Positions 1-5,180 of a DNA stretch of 5,188 nt are shown piece by piece. A program made the position numbers and the translations under genes. The DNA comes from Oscillospiraceae bacterium (GTDB lineage Bacteria > Bacillota > Clostridia > Oscillospirales > Oscillospiraceae), in NCBI GenBank assembly GCA_017501805.1, contig JAFVWG010000273.1, positions 1-5,188 of the forward strand, in the 5' to 3' direction. Under the pieces are notes generated by a model. That model did no database searches and was not told where the DNA came from. It saw only the letters and a program-made list of their open reading frames with translations. The stretch's first letter is position 1. Every line of letters starts with the position of its first letter.

Positions 1-32
1 CCGCGATTTGACGGATCGGGTGTCATATTTTG

Positions 33-44
33 AAACAAATGTTT
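33..44. promoter_or_regulatory. Candidate LexA operator overlapping the lexA -35
   Basis: The sequence AAAC-AAAT-GTTT is an inverted repeat with the 4-nt spacer of the Gram-positive LexA (DinR) box, whose known core is GAAC-N4-GTTC. Both outer bases differ from that core, symmetrically (G to A and C to T), so dyad symmetry is kept. It shares its last two bases with the -35 hexamer of the lexA promoter, which is where an autorepressor would be expected to block RNA polymerase. Position and symmetry are seen directly; binding by the LexA encoded next door is inferred. Confidence 0.55.
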
Positions 45-71
45 GACAACGCACGTCTGCTTCGTTAGAAT
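43..71 (+). promoter_or_regulatory. Sigma-A type promoter of lexA
   Basis: A consensus -35 TTGACA (43-48) is followed after 17 bp by TAGAAT (66-71), one base from the TATAAT consensus. Transcription would start near 78, giving a leader of roughly 70 nt before the lexA ATG. The leader contains the 8-mer ATATCGCA twice (82-89 and 108-115), of unknown meaning. The overlapping LexA-like palindrome suggests SOS autoregulation. The 30 bases upstream of the operator show no feature I can name. Confidence 0.8.
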
Positions 72-146
72 GGATGCAGACATATCGCATGTGCGCGCAG
101 CGAGCATATATCGCAATTTTACACGGAACGACGAGGAGGTGCGGAC

Positions 147-722
147 ATGGCGAGAACGAGCGATAAACCGGAAAAGATCCTGCAGTTCATTCGGGATTTC
201 ACGCAGGCGAACGGCTATCCGCCCACGGTGCGGGAGATCGCTGCGGCGGTCGGTCTGCGCTCGCCCTCAACGGTGCACTATCAGCTCGCGCGTCTGCGCG
301 AGCAGGGACTTCTCTCGGGAGATGCGTCAAAGAGCCGCGCAGTCACGCTGACGGAAGCGCCGCCGCGCGGCATTCCGCTTGTGGGAACGGTCGCCGCAGG
401 ACTTCCTATCCTTGCGGAGGAAAACATCGAGGACTATCTGCCGCTGGAGGGCGAAGAAGGCTGTTTTGCCCTGCGTGTCAAGGGCGATTCGATGATCAAC
501 GCCGGTATTCTGCCGGGAGACCGCGTTGTTGTGCGCCCGCAGTCGGACGCGGACGACCGCGATCTGGTCGTGGCGCTGCTCGGGGACGAAGCGACGGTCA
601 AACGCCTGAGCAAGCAGAACGGAAAAATCCTGCTGCTTCCCGAAAACCCCGCGTATGAGCCCATTGACGGGCGCGGCGCCGTGATCCTCGGAAAGGTGAA
701 AACGGTTTTGCGGATGTATTGA
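147..722 (+). CDS. lexA: LexA, SOS repressor with self-cleaving peptidase domain
   Basis: LexA represses DNA-damage genes by binding an operator as a dimer. RecA-ssDNA filaments trigger its self-cleavage and so derepress the SOS regulon. The 191-residue product has the usual family length. The N-terminal winged helix-turn-helix covers about residues 1-65, with recognition helix around SPSTVHYQLARL (39-50), close to the Bacillus-type pattern. The S24 peptidase domain shows the cleavage bond Ala84-Gly85 in GTVAAG, the nucleophile Ser115 in GDSM and the general base Lys152 in ATVKRL, so cleavage should be intact. The ATG is chosen because AGGAGGT (134-140) lies 6 nt upstream and the protein then begins like other LexA proteins. 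It stands alone between its own promoter and a likely terminator. The candidate operator on the promoter implies autoregulation. No truncation or odd feature is visible. Confidence 0.96.
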   Translation: MARTSDKPEKILQFIRDFTQANGYPPTVREIAAAVGLRSPSTVHYQLARLREQGLLSGDASKSRAVTLTEAPPRGIPLVGTVAAGLPILAEENIEDYLPLEGEEGCFALRVKGDSMINAGILPGDRVVVRPQSDADDRDLVVALLGDEATVKRLSKQNGKILLLPENPAYEPIDGRGAVILGKVKTVLRMY

Positions 723-755
723 GACTGCGGAATGCAGATGCGCCTGCGGACTTGG

Positions 756-829
756 CTCTCCCAATGGGAGAGGCAAGAAAAAGCGGTACGCCGCAGGGCG
801 GCGCGGATTTAGATACTGCCTGCGGCAGG
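756..829. repeat. Cluster of short intergenic hairpins
   Basis: Several close-packed inverted repeats are visible. CTCTCCC/GGGAGAG with loop AAT lies at 756-772. GCGG/CCGC (783-794) overlaps GCCGC/GCGGC with loop AGG (790-802). CTGCC/GGCAG with loop TGC lies at 816-828. The word GCCTGC recurs at 742-747, 818-823 and 871-876. This is the make-up of REP-like or miniature palindromic elements rather than a coding region. I recall similar CTCTCCC...GGGAGAG units between genes of GC-rich clostridia, but that is from memory and was not searched. Confidence 0.6.
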
Positions 830-830
830 C

Positions 831-921
831 GGATGGGCAATGCCCATCCCTACGGCGGCAAAAAATGAATGCCTGCAGCAAAATTCTACGGCAAAGTCGT
901 AGGGACGAGCATTGCTCGTCC
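831..921. repeat. Paired palindromes in inverted orientation (MITE/REP-like)
   Basis: GGATGGGCAATGCCCATCC (831-849, then CTAC) and GGACGAGCATTGCTCGTCC (903-921, preceded by GTAG) are each 9-bp perfect palindromes around one central base. Reverse-complementing the second unit and extending both to 23 nt gives 19 identical positions of 23. The four differences form two base pairs (T-A versus C-G and G-C versus A-T), so each arm remains self-complementary. Between them lies a third hairpin, CTACGGC-AAA-GTCGTAG (886-902), with one G-T wobble. The layout looks like a roughly 91-bp element with palindromic ends. I see no clear target-site duplication, and mobility is inference. Confidence 0.65.
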
Positions 922-929
922 TCTTTTTT
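903..929 (+). terminator. Likely intrinsic terminator downstream of lexA
   Basis: The palindrome GGACGAGCA-T-TGCTCGTCC (903-921) is followed by TC and then six T (924-929). A GC-rich stem of 8-9 bp plus a T-run is a reasonable rho-independent terminator. It is the only one between lexA and the parA promoter, so it probably ends the lexA message about 180 nt after its stop. The same hairpin is one arm of the paired repeat, so it may be a repeat co-opted as terminator. Confidence 0.55.
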
Positions 930-946
930 CGGTCTGTTTTGCGAAA

Positions 947-962
947 TGTTTCATGTGAAACA
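947..962. promoter_or_regulatory. parS: parS centromere site (ParB binding)
   Basis: TGTTTCATGTGAAACA differs at one base from the well-known chromosomal parS consensus TGTTTCACGTGAAACA. The change is in the central CG. Seven of eight half-site pairs are symmetric and the dyad extends two bases on each side (945-964). Chromosomal parS sites lie near the replication origin, where ParB loads and spreads. This one is 26 bp upstream of the -35 of the operon that encodes ParA and ParB, which supports the call and suggests ParB could also affect that promoter. Confidence 0.9.
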
Positions 963-987
963 TTCTGCGCTTGTATTATGCAAATGC

Positions 988-1016
988 TTGATTTTCGCAC
1001 GGGCGTATGATACAAT
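988..1016 (+). promoter_or_regulatory. Extended -10 sigma-A promoter of the parAB operon
   Basis: TTGATT (988-993) and TACAAT (1011-1016) are separated by 17 bp. A TG dinucleotide at 1008-1009, one base before the -10, gives the extended -10 form. The start site should fall near 1022-1024, about 63 nt before the parA ATG. This is the only good promoter seen for the five downstream genes. Nearness to parS makes autoregulation by ParB possible but unproved. Confidence 0.8.
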
Positions 1017-1024
1017 CCTAACAC

Positions 1025-1055
1025 AGCGCCGGTGCGCAGCGCCGACGCTCTTTTT
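1025..1055 (+). promoter_or_regulatory. Terminator-like hairpin in the parA leader
   Basis: Directly after the predicted transcription start, AGCG-x-CGGTGC (1025-1035) pairs with GCGCCG-x-CGCT (1039-1049). This gives ten pairs including one G-U, one C/A mismatch and a GCA loop. A C and five T (1050-1055) follow. It could attenuate early transcription or protect the 5' end of the message. A competing fold is possible because AGCGCCG occurs twice (1025-1031 and 1038-1044). Structure is read by eye; function is inferred. Confidence 0.45.
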
Positions 1056-1085
1056 ATGACTAGGCGAATTTACGGAGGGACAGAA

Positions 1086-1847
1086 ATGGGCAAGATCATT
1101 GCTGTTGCCAACCAGAAGGGCGGCGTCGGGAAAACCACGACGGCGGTCAACCTCGCCGCGGCGCTTGCCGCAGAGGGAAAGCGCGTGCTGCTCTGCGATT
1201 TTGACCCGCAGGCAAACGCGACCTCCGGCTTTGGCGTGGACAAGACCAAGGGACTTTCCTCCTATGATGTTCTGATCGGCAGTGCGGAAGCCAAGGCGGC
1301 GATCGTGCAGACGCCCTACGGCGATGTGATCCCCTCATCCGCGTCGCTTTCCGGCGCGGCGGTGGAGCTGGTCGGTATGGATCGGCGGGAATACGCTCTG
1401 GCGGACGCTCTGCGGCCGCTCACGGCGGAGTACGATTATATATTCATCGACTGCCCGCCCTCGCTGGAGCTGCTCACGCTCAACGCGCTCTGCGCGGCGG
1501 AGAGCATTCTCGTGCCGGTGCAGTGCGAATACTACGCGCTGGAGGGTCTGAGCGATCTGATGGCGACGCTCCGGGCGGTCAAGGCGCGGCTCAACCCCGC
1601 GCTCTCGATCTACGGACTGGTGCTGACGATGTACGACGGCAGACTCAATCTTTCCGCACAGGTCGCGGAGGAGGTGCGGCGGCATTTCCCGGGCAAGGTC
1701 TTCACGGCCATGATCCCGCGCAATGTCCGCCTCAGCGAAGCGCCCAGCCACGGACTGCCCGTGCTGGCATACGACAAATACAGCCGCGGCTCGGAAGCGT
1801 ACCGTGCCCTGGCAAAGGAATGCATCCGAAGGGAGGGACAGCCGTGA
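1086..1847 (+). CDS. parA: ParA/Soj, chromosome-partitioning Walker ATPase
   Basis: ParA binds DNA non-specifically as an ATP dimer on the nucleoid. ParB stimulates its ATPase, and this cycle moves the parS-ParB complex so that replicated origins separate; in Bacillus-type cells Soj also acts on DnaA. The 253-residue length is typical of the chromosomal family. The deviant Walker A box KGGVGKTT with signature lysine is at residues 11-18, the Walker A' DFDPQAN at 38-44, the Walker B aspartate at 122 in FIDCPPS, and the conserved NVRLSEAPSHG block at 213-223. There is no extra N-terminal helix-turn-helix, which argues against a plasmid P1-type ParA. The ATG at 1086 is chosen because GGAGGGA (1074-1080) lies 5 nt upstream and the Walker box then falls at the normal place; an in-frame ATG at 1032 lies inside the leader hairpin. 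It overlaps parB by 4 nt. Confidence 0.95.
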   Translation: MGKIIAVANQKGGVGKTTTAVNLAAALAAEGKRVLLCDFDPQANATSGFGVDKTKGLSSYDVLIGSAEAKAAIVQTPYGDVIPSSASLSGAAVELVGMDRREYALADALRPLTAEYDYIFIDCPPSLELLTLNALCAAESILVPVQCEYYALEGLSDLMATLRAVKARLNPALSIYGLVLTMYDGRLNLSAQVAEEVRRHFPGKVFTAMIPRNVRLSEAPSHGLPVLAYDKYSRGSEAYRALAKECIRREGQP

Positions 1848-2728
1848 GCCTGCAAAAAGGACTCGGAAAGGGACTCGGCGCACTGCTCGGCGAGGCCGTG
1901 CAGCACAGCGCACAGGAGACCGACGCTCCGGTGCGGATGATCCCGCTGCAGAAGGCGGAGCCGAACCCCGATCAGCCGCGAAAGGTCTTTGATCCCGAGG
2001 AGCTGGAGAGCCTCGCGGAATCCATCCGCGAAAACGGCGTTCTGCAGCCGCTTGCCGTGCGCGAGACCGCGTCGGGCATCTATCAGATCATCGCCGGCGA
2101 ACGCCGCTGGCGCGCATCCCGCCTCGCGGGACTGACGGAGATCCCCGTGCTCATCGTGGAGGCGGACGACAAAAAGGCGCTACAGCTCGCGATGATCGAA
2201 AATCTGCAGCGGCAGGACCTCAACCCGATGGAAGAGGCGAAGGGCTACCGCAATTTAATGGACGAATATGGAATGACGCAGGAGGATGTGGCGGCAAGCG
2301 TGCAGAAATCCCGCCCCGCCGTGGCGAACACCCTGCGGCTTCTGCAGCTTCCCGAATCGCTGCAGGAGATGGTCTCCGACGGCGTGATCTCACCGGGACA
2401 CGCGCGCGCGGTGCTTTTCCTCTCGTCCGACAAGCAGCGCATCAGCGCGGCGCAGAAGATCGCTGCGCTGCAGCTCTCCGTCCGACAGGCGGAGCTGATG
2501 TGCCGCGCCATGGCGCGTGAAAAAGAGCCGCAGAAGGAAAAGCCCCTGCGGGTCGACTATGTGGCGGAGTGCGAGACCGCGCTTGCCCGCCGTCTCGGAC
2601 GCGGCGTAAAAATCGTCTGCGGCAAGCGCAAGGGGCGCTGCATGCTGGAATTCTATGGTACGGAGGATCTGGAACGGCTTCTGGAGGCGCTGCAGACCCT
2701 GCCGGCAAAGGAGAAAAAAGAGAAATGA
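1844..2728 (+). CDS. parB: ParB/Spo0J, parS-binding CTPase clamp
   Basis: ParB loads at parS, closes into a CTP-dependent DNA clamp, spreads along the origin region and recruits ParA and condensin. The 294-residue protein has the family layout. An N-terminal ParA-interacting segment with KGLGKGLGALLG is at residues 5-16. The CTP-binding N domain includes the GERRWRA motif (85-91) and ENLQRQDLNPMEEA (119-132). The central helix-turn-helix around KSRPAVANTLRLLQLP (155-170) is followed by a helical domain and a C-terminal dimerisation region after a basic linker (about 225-235). The start is GTG at 1844, with GGGAGGGA (1831-1838) 5 nt upstream. Its GTGA overlaps the parA stop, indicating translational coupling. 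The open frame extends upstream into parA, but only in another frame of that gene. A near-consensus parS upstream fits its role. Confidence 0.95.
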   Translation: MSLQKGLGKGLGALLGEAVQHSAQETDAPVRMIPLQKAEPNPDQPRKVFDPEELESLAESIRENGVLQPLAVRETASGIYQIIAGERRWRASRLAGLTEIPVLIVEADDKKALQLAMIENLQRQDLNPMEEAKGYRNLMDEYGMTQEDVAASVQKSRPAVANTLRLLQLPESLQEMVSDGVISPGHARAVLFLSSDKQRISAAQKIAALQLSVRQAELMCRAMAREKEPQKEKPLRVDYVAECETALARRLGRGVKIVCGKRKGRCMLEFYGTEDLERLLEALQTLPAKEKKEK

Positions 2729-3270
2729 ACGAAGAAATCAATATGACTCCGCAGGAGCAGGACCCCGAAACTGCGCCGCAGGTCGAAAGACTGCCCCGGG
2801 CGAAGCGCACGGCGCTCATTCGCTACATTGCGATCCTGTTTGTGTTTGCGTTTCTGATCGTGCTGCTGTCGCTCTTCCTGCAGTTCCGCAGCACAACGAC
2901 GAAGCAGATCTCCGATCTGACCTCCGCGAGCAATTCGGCGATCGCCCGTGCGGAACAGCTGCAGGATGAGAATCTGGCGCTGAAAGAGACCGTCAAGCAG
3001 CTGCGGAAGGACGCAGAGGATGCGCAGAAGGCGCACGAGGAAGAGCTTGTGAAGGAGCAGGAAGTCTACGACGCACTGATGCTGCTGCTGACCAAGCCGC
3101 GCAAGAAGATCGCCGGTCCCAAATTCGTCGAGGCCGTCAAGACCGTGACGGAGGGAAAAGAAAAGCTGTCGCAGACCGCGTGGGAGAAATTCACCGCCTA
3201 CGCGGAGGAGGAAGGACTCAAGCTCGAAACCACCGAGGAAACCACCGAAACGGAGGAAGAAAAACAATGA
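2725..3270 (+). CDS. Unrecognised single-pass membrane coiled-coil protein
   Basis: I do not recognise this 181-residue protein. It has a polar N-terminus, a basic cluster RLPRAKR (22-28), one hydrophobic segment (about 33-54), then a charged heptad-like stretch (about 60-122) probably forming a coiled coil. A lysine-rich patch (124-130) follows, then a small possibly helical part and an acidic Thr/Glu tail (about 168-180). The positive-inside rule puts the N-terminus in the cytoplasm and the coiled coil outside. That topology resembles DivIC/FtsL-like division proteins, but I see no specific family motif. The ATG at 2725 overlaps the parB stop (ATGA), with AAAGGAG (2707-2713) upstream. Its own stop overlaps the serS start in the same way. 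Location suggests a role linked to segregation or the envelope, which is speculation. That it is a real gene is well supported by coupling, ribosome binding site and composition. Confidence 0.85.
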   Translation: MNEEINMTPQEQDPETAPQVERLPRAKRTALIRYIAILFVFAFLIVLLSLFLQFRSTTTKQISDLTSASNSAIARAEQLQDENLALKETVKQLRKDAEDAQKAHEEELVKEQEVYDALMLLLTKPRKKIAGPKFVEAVKTVTEGKEKLSQTAWEKFTAYAEEEGLKLETTEETTETEEEKQ

Positions 3271-4571
3271 TCAATATTCGTTTTCTTCGGGAAAACCCCG
3301 AAGCTGTAAAGGAAAACATCCGCAAAAAGTTCCAGGATGCGAAGCTGCCGCTGGTGGACGAGGTCATTGAGCTCGACCGTCAGAACCGCGCCGCGATCGC
3401 GGAGGCGGACACGCTCCGCGCCTCGCGCAACAGCCTTTCCAAGCAGGTCGGTATGCTGATGGGACAGGCCAAGAAGGACCCGTCCAAGGCTGCCGAGGCC
3501 GAGGCTGTCAAGGAGCAGGTCAAGCAGAACGCCGAGCGCCTCGCCGCGCTGGAGGCGGACGAAGAGAGACTGGAGCGCGAGATCCGCAGCAGAATGATGC
3601 TGATCCCGAACATCATCGACCCCTCCGTTCCCATCGGACCGGACGACAGCGCGAACGTCGAGGTCGAGCGCTTCGGTGAGCCCGTCGTGCCCGATTTCGA
3701 GATCCCCTACCACACGCAGATCATGGAGCGCTTCGACGGCGTGGATATGGACGCCGCGGGACGCGTTTCCGGCAACGGCTTCTATTATCTGCTCGGCGAC
3801 ATTGCCCGTCTGCACGAGTCCGTCATCGCCTACGCGCGTGATTTTATGATCGGAAAGGGCTTCACCTACTGCATCCCGCCGTTTATGATCCGCCGCGCGG
3901 TCGTCGAGGGCGTTATGAGCCAGACCGAGATGGACGCGATGATGTATAAGATCGAGGGCGAGGACCTCTACCTCATCGGTACCTCCGAGCATTCGATGAT
4001 CGGCAAGTTCATCGACCAGATCATCCCCGAGGAGACCCTGCCGCAGACGCTGACCTCCTACTCCCCCTGCTTCCGCAAGGAAAAGGGCGCGCACGGCATC
4101 GAAGAGCGCGGCGTCTACCGCATCCATCAGTTCGAGAAGCAGGAGATGATCGTCGTCTGCAAGCCCGAGGATTCGATGGAATGGTACGAAAAGATGTGGA
4201 AAATGTCCGTTGAGCTCTTCCGCTCGCTGGAGATCCCCGTGCGTCAGCTGGAGTGCTGCTCCGGCGACCTGGCAGACCTGAAGGTCAAGTCCTGCGACAT
4301 CGAGGCGTGGAGCCCCCGTCAGCAGAAGTATTTCGAGGTCTGCTCCTGCTCCAACCTCGGCGACGCGCAGGCAAGACGCCTCAAGATGCGCGTCCGCGGC
4401 GAGGATAAGAAGCTCTATCTGCCGCACACGCTCAACAACACCGTCGTCGCTCCCCCGCGTATGCTGATCGCGTTCCTTGAGAATCATCTGCAGGCGGACG
4501 GCTCGGTGACCATCCCCGCAGCCCTGCAGCCCTATATGGGCGGCAAGACCGTTCTTACCCCGAAAAAATAA
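3267..4571 (+). CDS. serS: Seryl-tRNA synthetase with archaeal-like motifs
   Basis: SerRS charges tRNA-Ser (and tRNA-Sec where present) with serine in the cytosol. The product has 434 residues, a usual length. An N-terminal two-helix arm (about 25-110) is the tRNA-binding coiled coil. The class II catalytic core follows: motif 1 ends near Pro204-Pro205, the TSEH substrate loop is at 239-242, motif 2 spans about 264-291 with Arg270, and motif 3 lies around 391-406 with Arg398 and the LEN ending. Motif 2 contains GAHG where typical bacterial enzymes have GSAG, and DIEAW (344-348) replaces the common DLEVW, so the catalytic domain looks closer to the archaeal branch. It is not the zinc-dependent methanogen type. 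The ATG at 3267 overlaps the previous stop (ATGA) and has GGAGGA (3252-3257) upstream; the frame extends to 3180 but that part is antiquated by the overlapping gene. No T-box leader is visible. Confidence 0.95.
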   Translation: MINIRFLRENPEAVKENIRKKFQDAKLPLVDEVIELDRQNRAAIAEADTLRASRNSLSKQVGMLMGQAKKDPSKAAEAEAVKEQVKQNAERLAALEADEERLEREIRSRMMLIPNIIDPSVPIGPDDSANVEVERFGEPVVPDFEIPYHTQIMERFDGVDMDAAGRVSGNGFYYLLGDIARLHESVIAYARDFMIGKGFTYCIPPFMIRRAVVEGVMSQTEMDAMMYKIEGEDLYLIGTSEHSMIGKFIDQIIPEETLPQTLTSYSPCFRKEKGAHGIEERGVYRIHQFEKQEMIVVCKPEDSMEWYEKMWKMSVELFRSLEIPVRQLECCSGDLADLKVKSCDIEAWSPRQQKYFEVCSCSNLGDAQARRLKMRVRGEDKKLYLPHTLNNTVVAPPRMLIAFLENHLQADGSVTIPAALQPYMGGKTVLTPKK

Positions 4572-4600
4572 AATATTTTGGGAAAAAAGGAGACAGAAAG

Positions 4601-5053
4601 ATGAAAAAACTGTTTGCGGAATTCAAAGAATTCATTCAGCGCGGCAACGTGCTGGATATGGCGGTCGGCGTCGTTATGGCGACTGCCTTCGGCAAGATCA
4701 CCTCGGCGCTCATCAACAATCTGCTGCTCCCCTTCCTCGGCTGGCTGTTCGGCTCGCAGGATATGGGCGCGCTGAATGTGACCCTCTCTCCCGCTGTTAT
4801 AGACCCGGTGACCAATGAGGTCACGAAGGAGGCAGTGGTGCTCGGCTTCGGCACCTTTGTCGGCGCGATCCTGGATTTCCTGCTGATCGCTCTGACCGTG
4901 TTTATCATCGTCAAGACGATGAACAAGGCGCGCGCCGCCGCCGAGAAGCTCTCGAAGAAAAATGAGCCGGCTCCCGAGGAGGAAAAGCCCGCCGAGCCGA
5001 GCGCGGAGGAAAAGCTCCTCACCGAGATCCGCGACCTGCTGAAGGAGAAATAA
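4601..5053 (+). CDS. mscL: MscL, large-conductance mechanosensitive channel
   Basis: MscL is a homopentameric inner-membrane pore that opens under high membrane tension and releases solutes on sudden hypo-osmotic shock. The 150 residues are slightly above the E. coli length of 136. The amphipathic N-terminal helix (1-14) leads into GNVLDMAVGVVMATAFGKI (15-33), the conserved pore-lining TM1 that runs to about residue 48. An extracytoplasmic loop (about 51-77) follows, then TM2 with FGTFVGAILDFLLIALTVF (83-101). The tail has an acidic, proline-rich linker (about 121-134) and a final helix EEKLLTEIRDLL (136-147), matching the C-terminal bundle of the family. AAAGGAG (4586-4592) sits 8 nt before the ATG. 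The 29-bp gap from serS shows no promoter or terminator, so it probably shares the operon message, and a strong terminator follows. The job is unrelated to its neighbours. Confidence 0.95.
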   Translation: MKKLFAEFKEFIQRGNVLDMAVGVVMATAFGKITSALINNLLLPFLGWLFGSQDMGALNVTLSPAVIDPVTNEVTKEAVVLGFGTFVGAILDFLLIALTVFIIVKTMNKARAAAEKLSKKNEPAPEEEKPAEPSAEEKLLTEIRDLLKEK

Positions 5054-5070
5054 GGTTTTCGGAATATGTG

Positions 5071-5105
5071 AAAAGCGAAGACACCGAGGGTGTCTTCGCT
5101 TTTTT
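5071..5105 (+). terminator. Strong intrinsic terminator of the parA-mscL operon
   Basis: AAAAGCGAAGACACC (5071-5085) pairs perfectly over 15 bp with GGTGTCTTCGCTTTT (5089-5103) around a GAG loop. The transcript then runs through six T (5100-5105). The matching A-run on the left could let it work on the opposite strand too, but no convergent gene is seen inside the window. It lies 17 nt after the mscL stop. Confidence 0.93.
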
Positions 5106-5110
5106 GGTAT

Positions 5111-5180
5111 AAATTCGATTGTATTTTGGCGATATACTCGCTTGCGCTCGTGCGATATATTTGCTTCGCAAATTCGATAT
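5111..5180. repeat. AT-rich iterated CGATAT repeats with hairpin
   Basis: After the terminator, CGATAT occurs at 5130-5135, 5153-5158 and 5175-5180, a spacing of 22-23 bp, with a related CGATT at 5116-5120. The 9-mer AAATTCGAT appears at 5111-5119 and 5170-5178. Between the last two CGATAT words is a perfect hairpin ATTTGC-TTC-GCAAAT (5159-5173). The middle unit has CTCGCTTGCGCTCG instead. Repeats of this style occur between genes in some clostridia as I recall them. The array may continue past the window edge. Confidence 0.55.

Larger units (their letters stand above)
723..1085. other. Intergenic region: palindrome cluster, parS, parAB promoter
   Basis: This 363-bp gap separates lexA from parA and holds no convincing gene. 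From left to right it contains small hairpins (756-829), two related palindromes facing each other (831-853 and 899-921), a T-run after the second one, a parS-like site (947-962), an extended -10 promoter (988-1016) and a terminator-like leader hairpin (1025-1055). The short open frames crossing it lack a good ribosome binding site and run straight through the palindromes, so I regard them as chance. Confidence 0.85.

Noticed and set aside
1..30. Possible divergent promoter or gene end at the left edge
   Set aside because: Only about 30 bases are visible and no convincing -35/-10 pair, ribosome binding site or start codon on the minus strand could be supported.
865..1059. Short open frame of 64 codons between lexA and parA
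   Set aside because: It runs through the palindrome, the T-run, parS and the promoter, has no good ribosome binding site, and the product has no recognisable feature.
1032..1085. Earlier in-frame ATG for parA
   Set aside because: It lies within the leader hairpin and lacks a Shine-Dalgarno, while the ATG at 1086 has GGAGGGA and puts the Walker A box at the standard position.
1523..1843. Upstream extension of the parB frame
   Set aside because: This part overlaps parA in another frame and encodes unrelated low-complexity sequence; the conserved ParB N-terminus begins at the GTG at 1844.
2569..2724. Upstream extension of the membrane-protein frame
   Set aside because: It overlaps the end of parB; the ATG at 2725 has a ribosome binding site and gives a sensible N-terminus before the membrane segment.
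3198..4487. Long open frame of 429 codons on the minus strand opposite serS
   Set aside because: It is the antisense shadow of a GC-rich gene: leucine-, aspartate- and histidine-rich composition, no family motif, and full overlap with an unmistakable serS.
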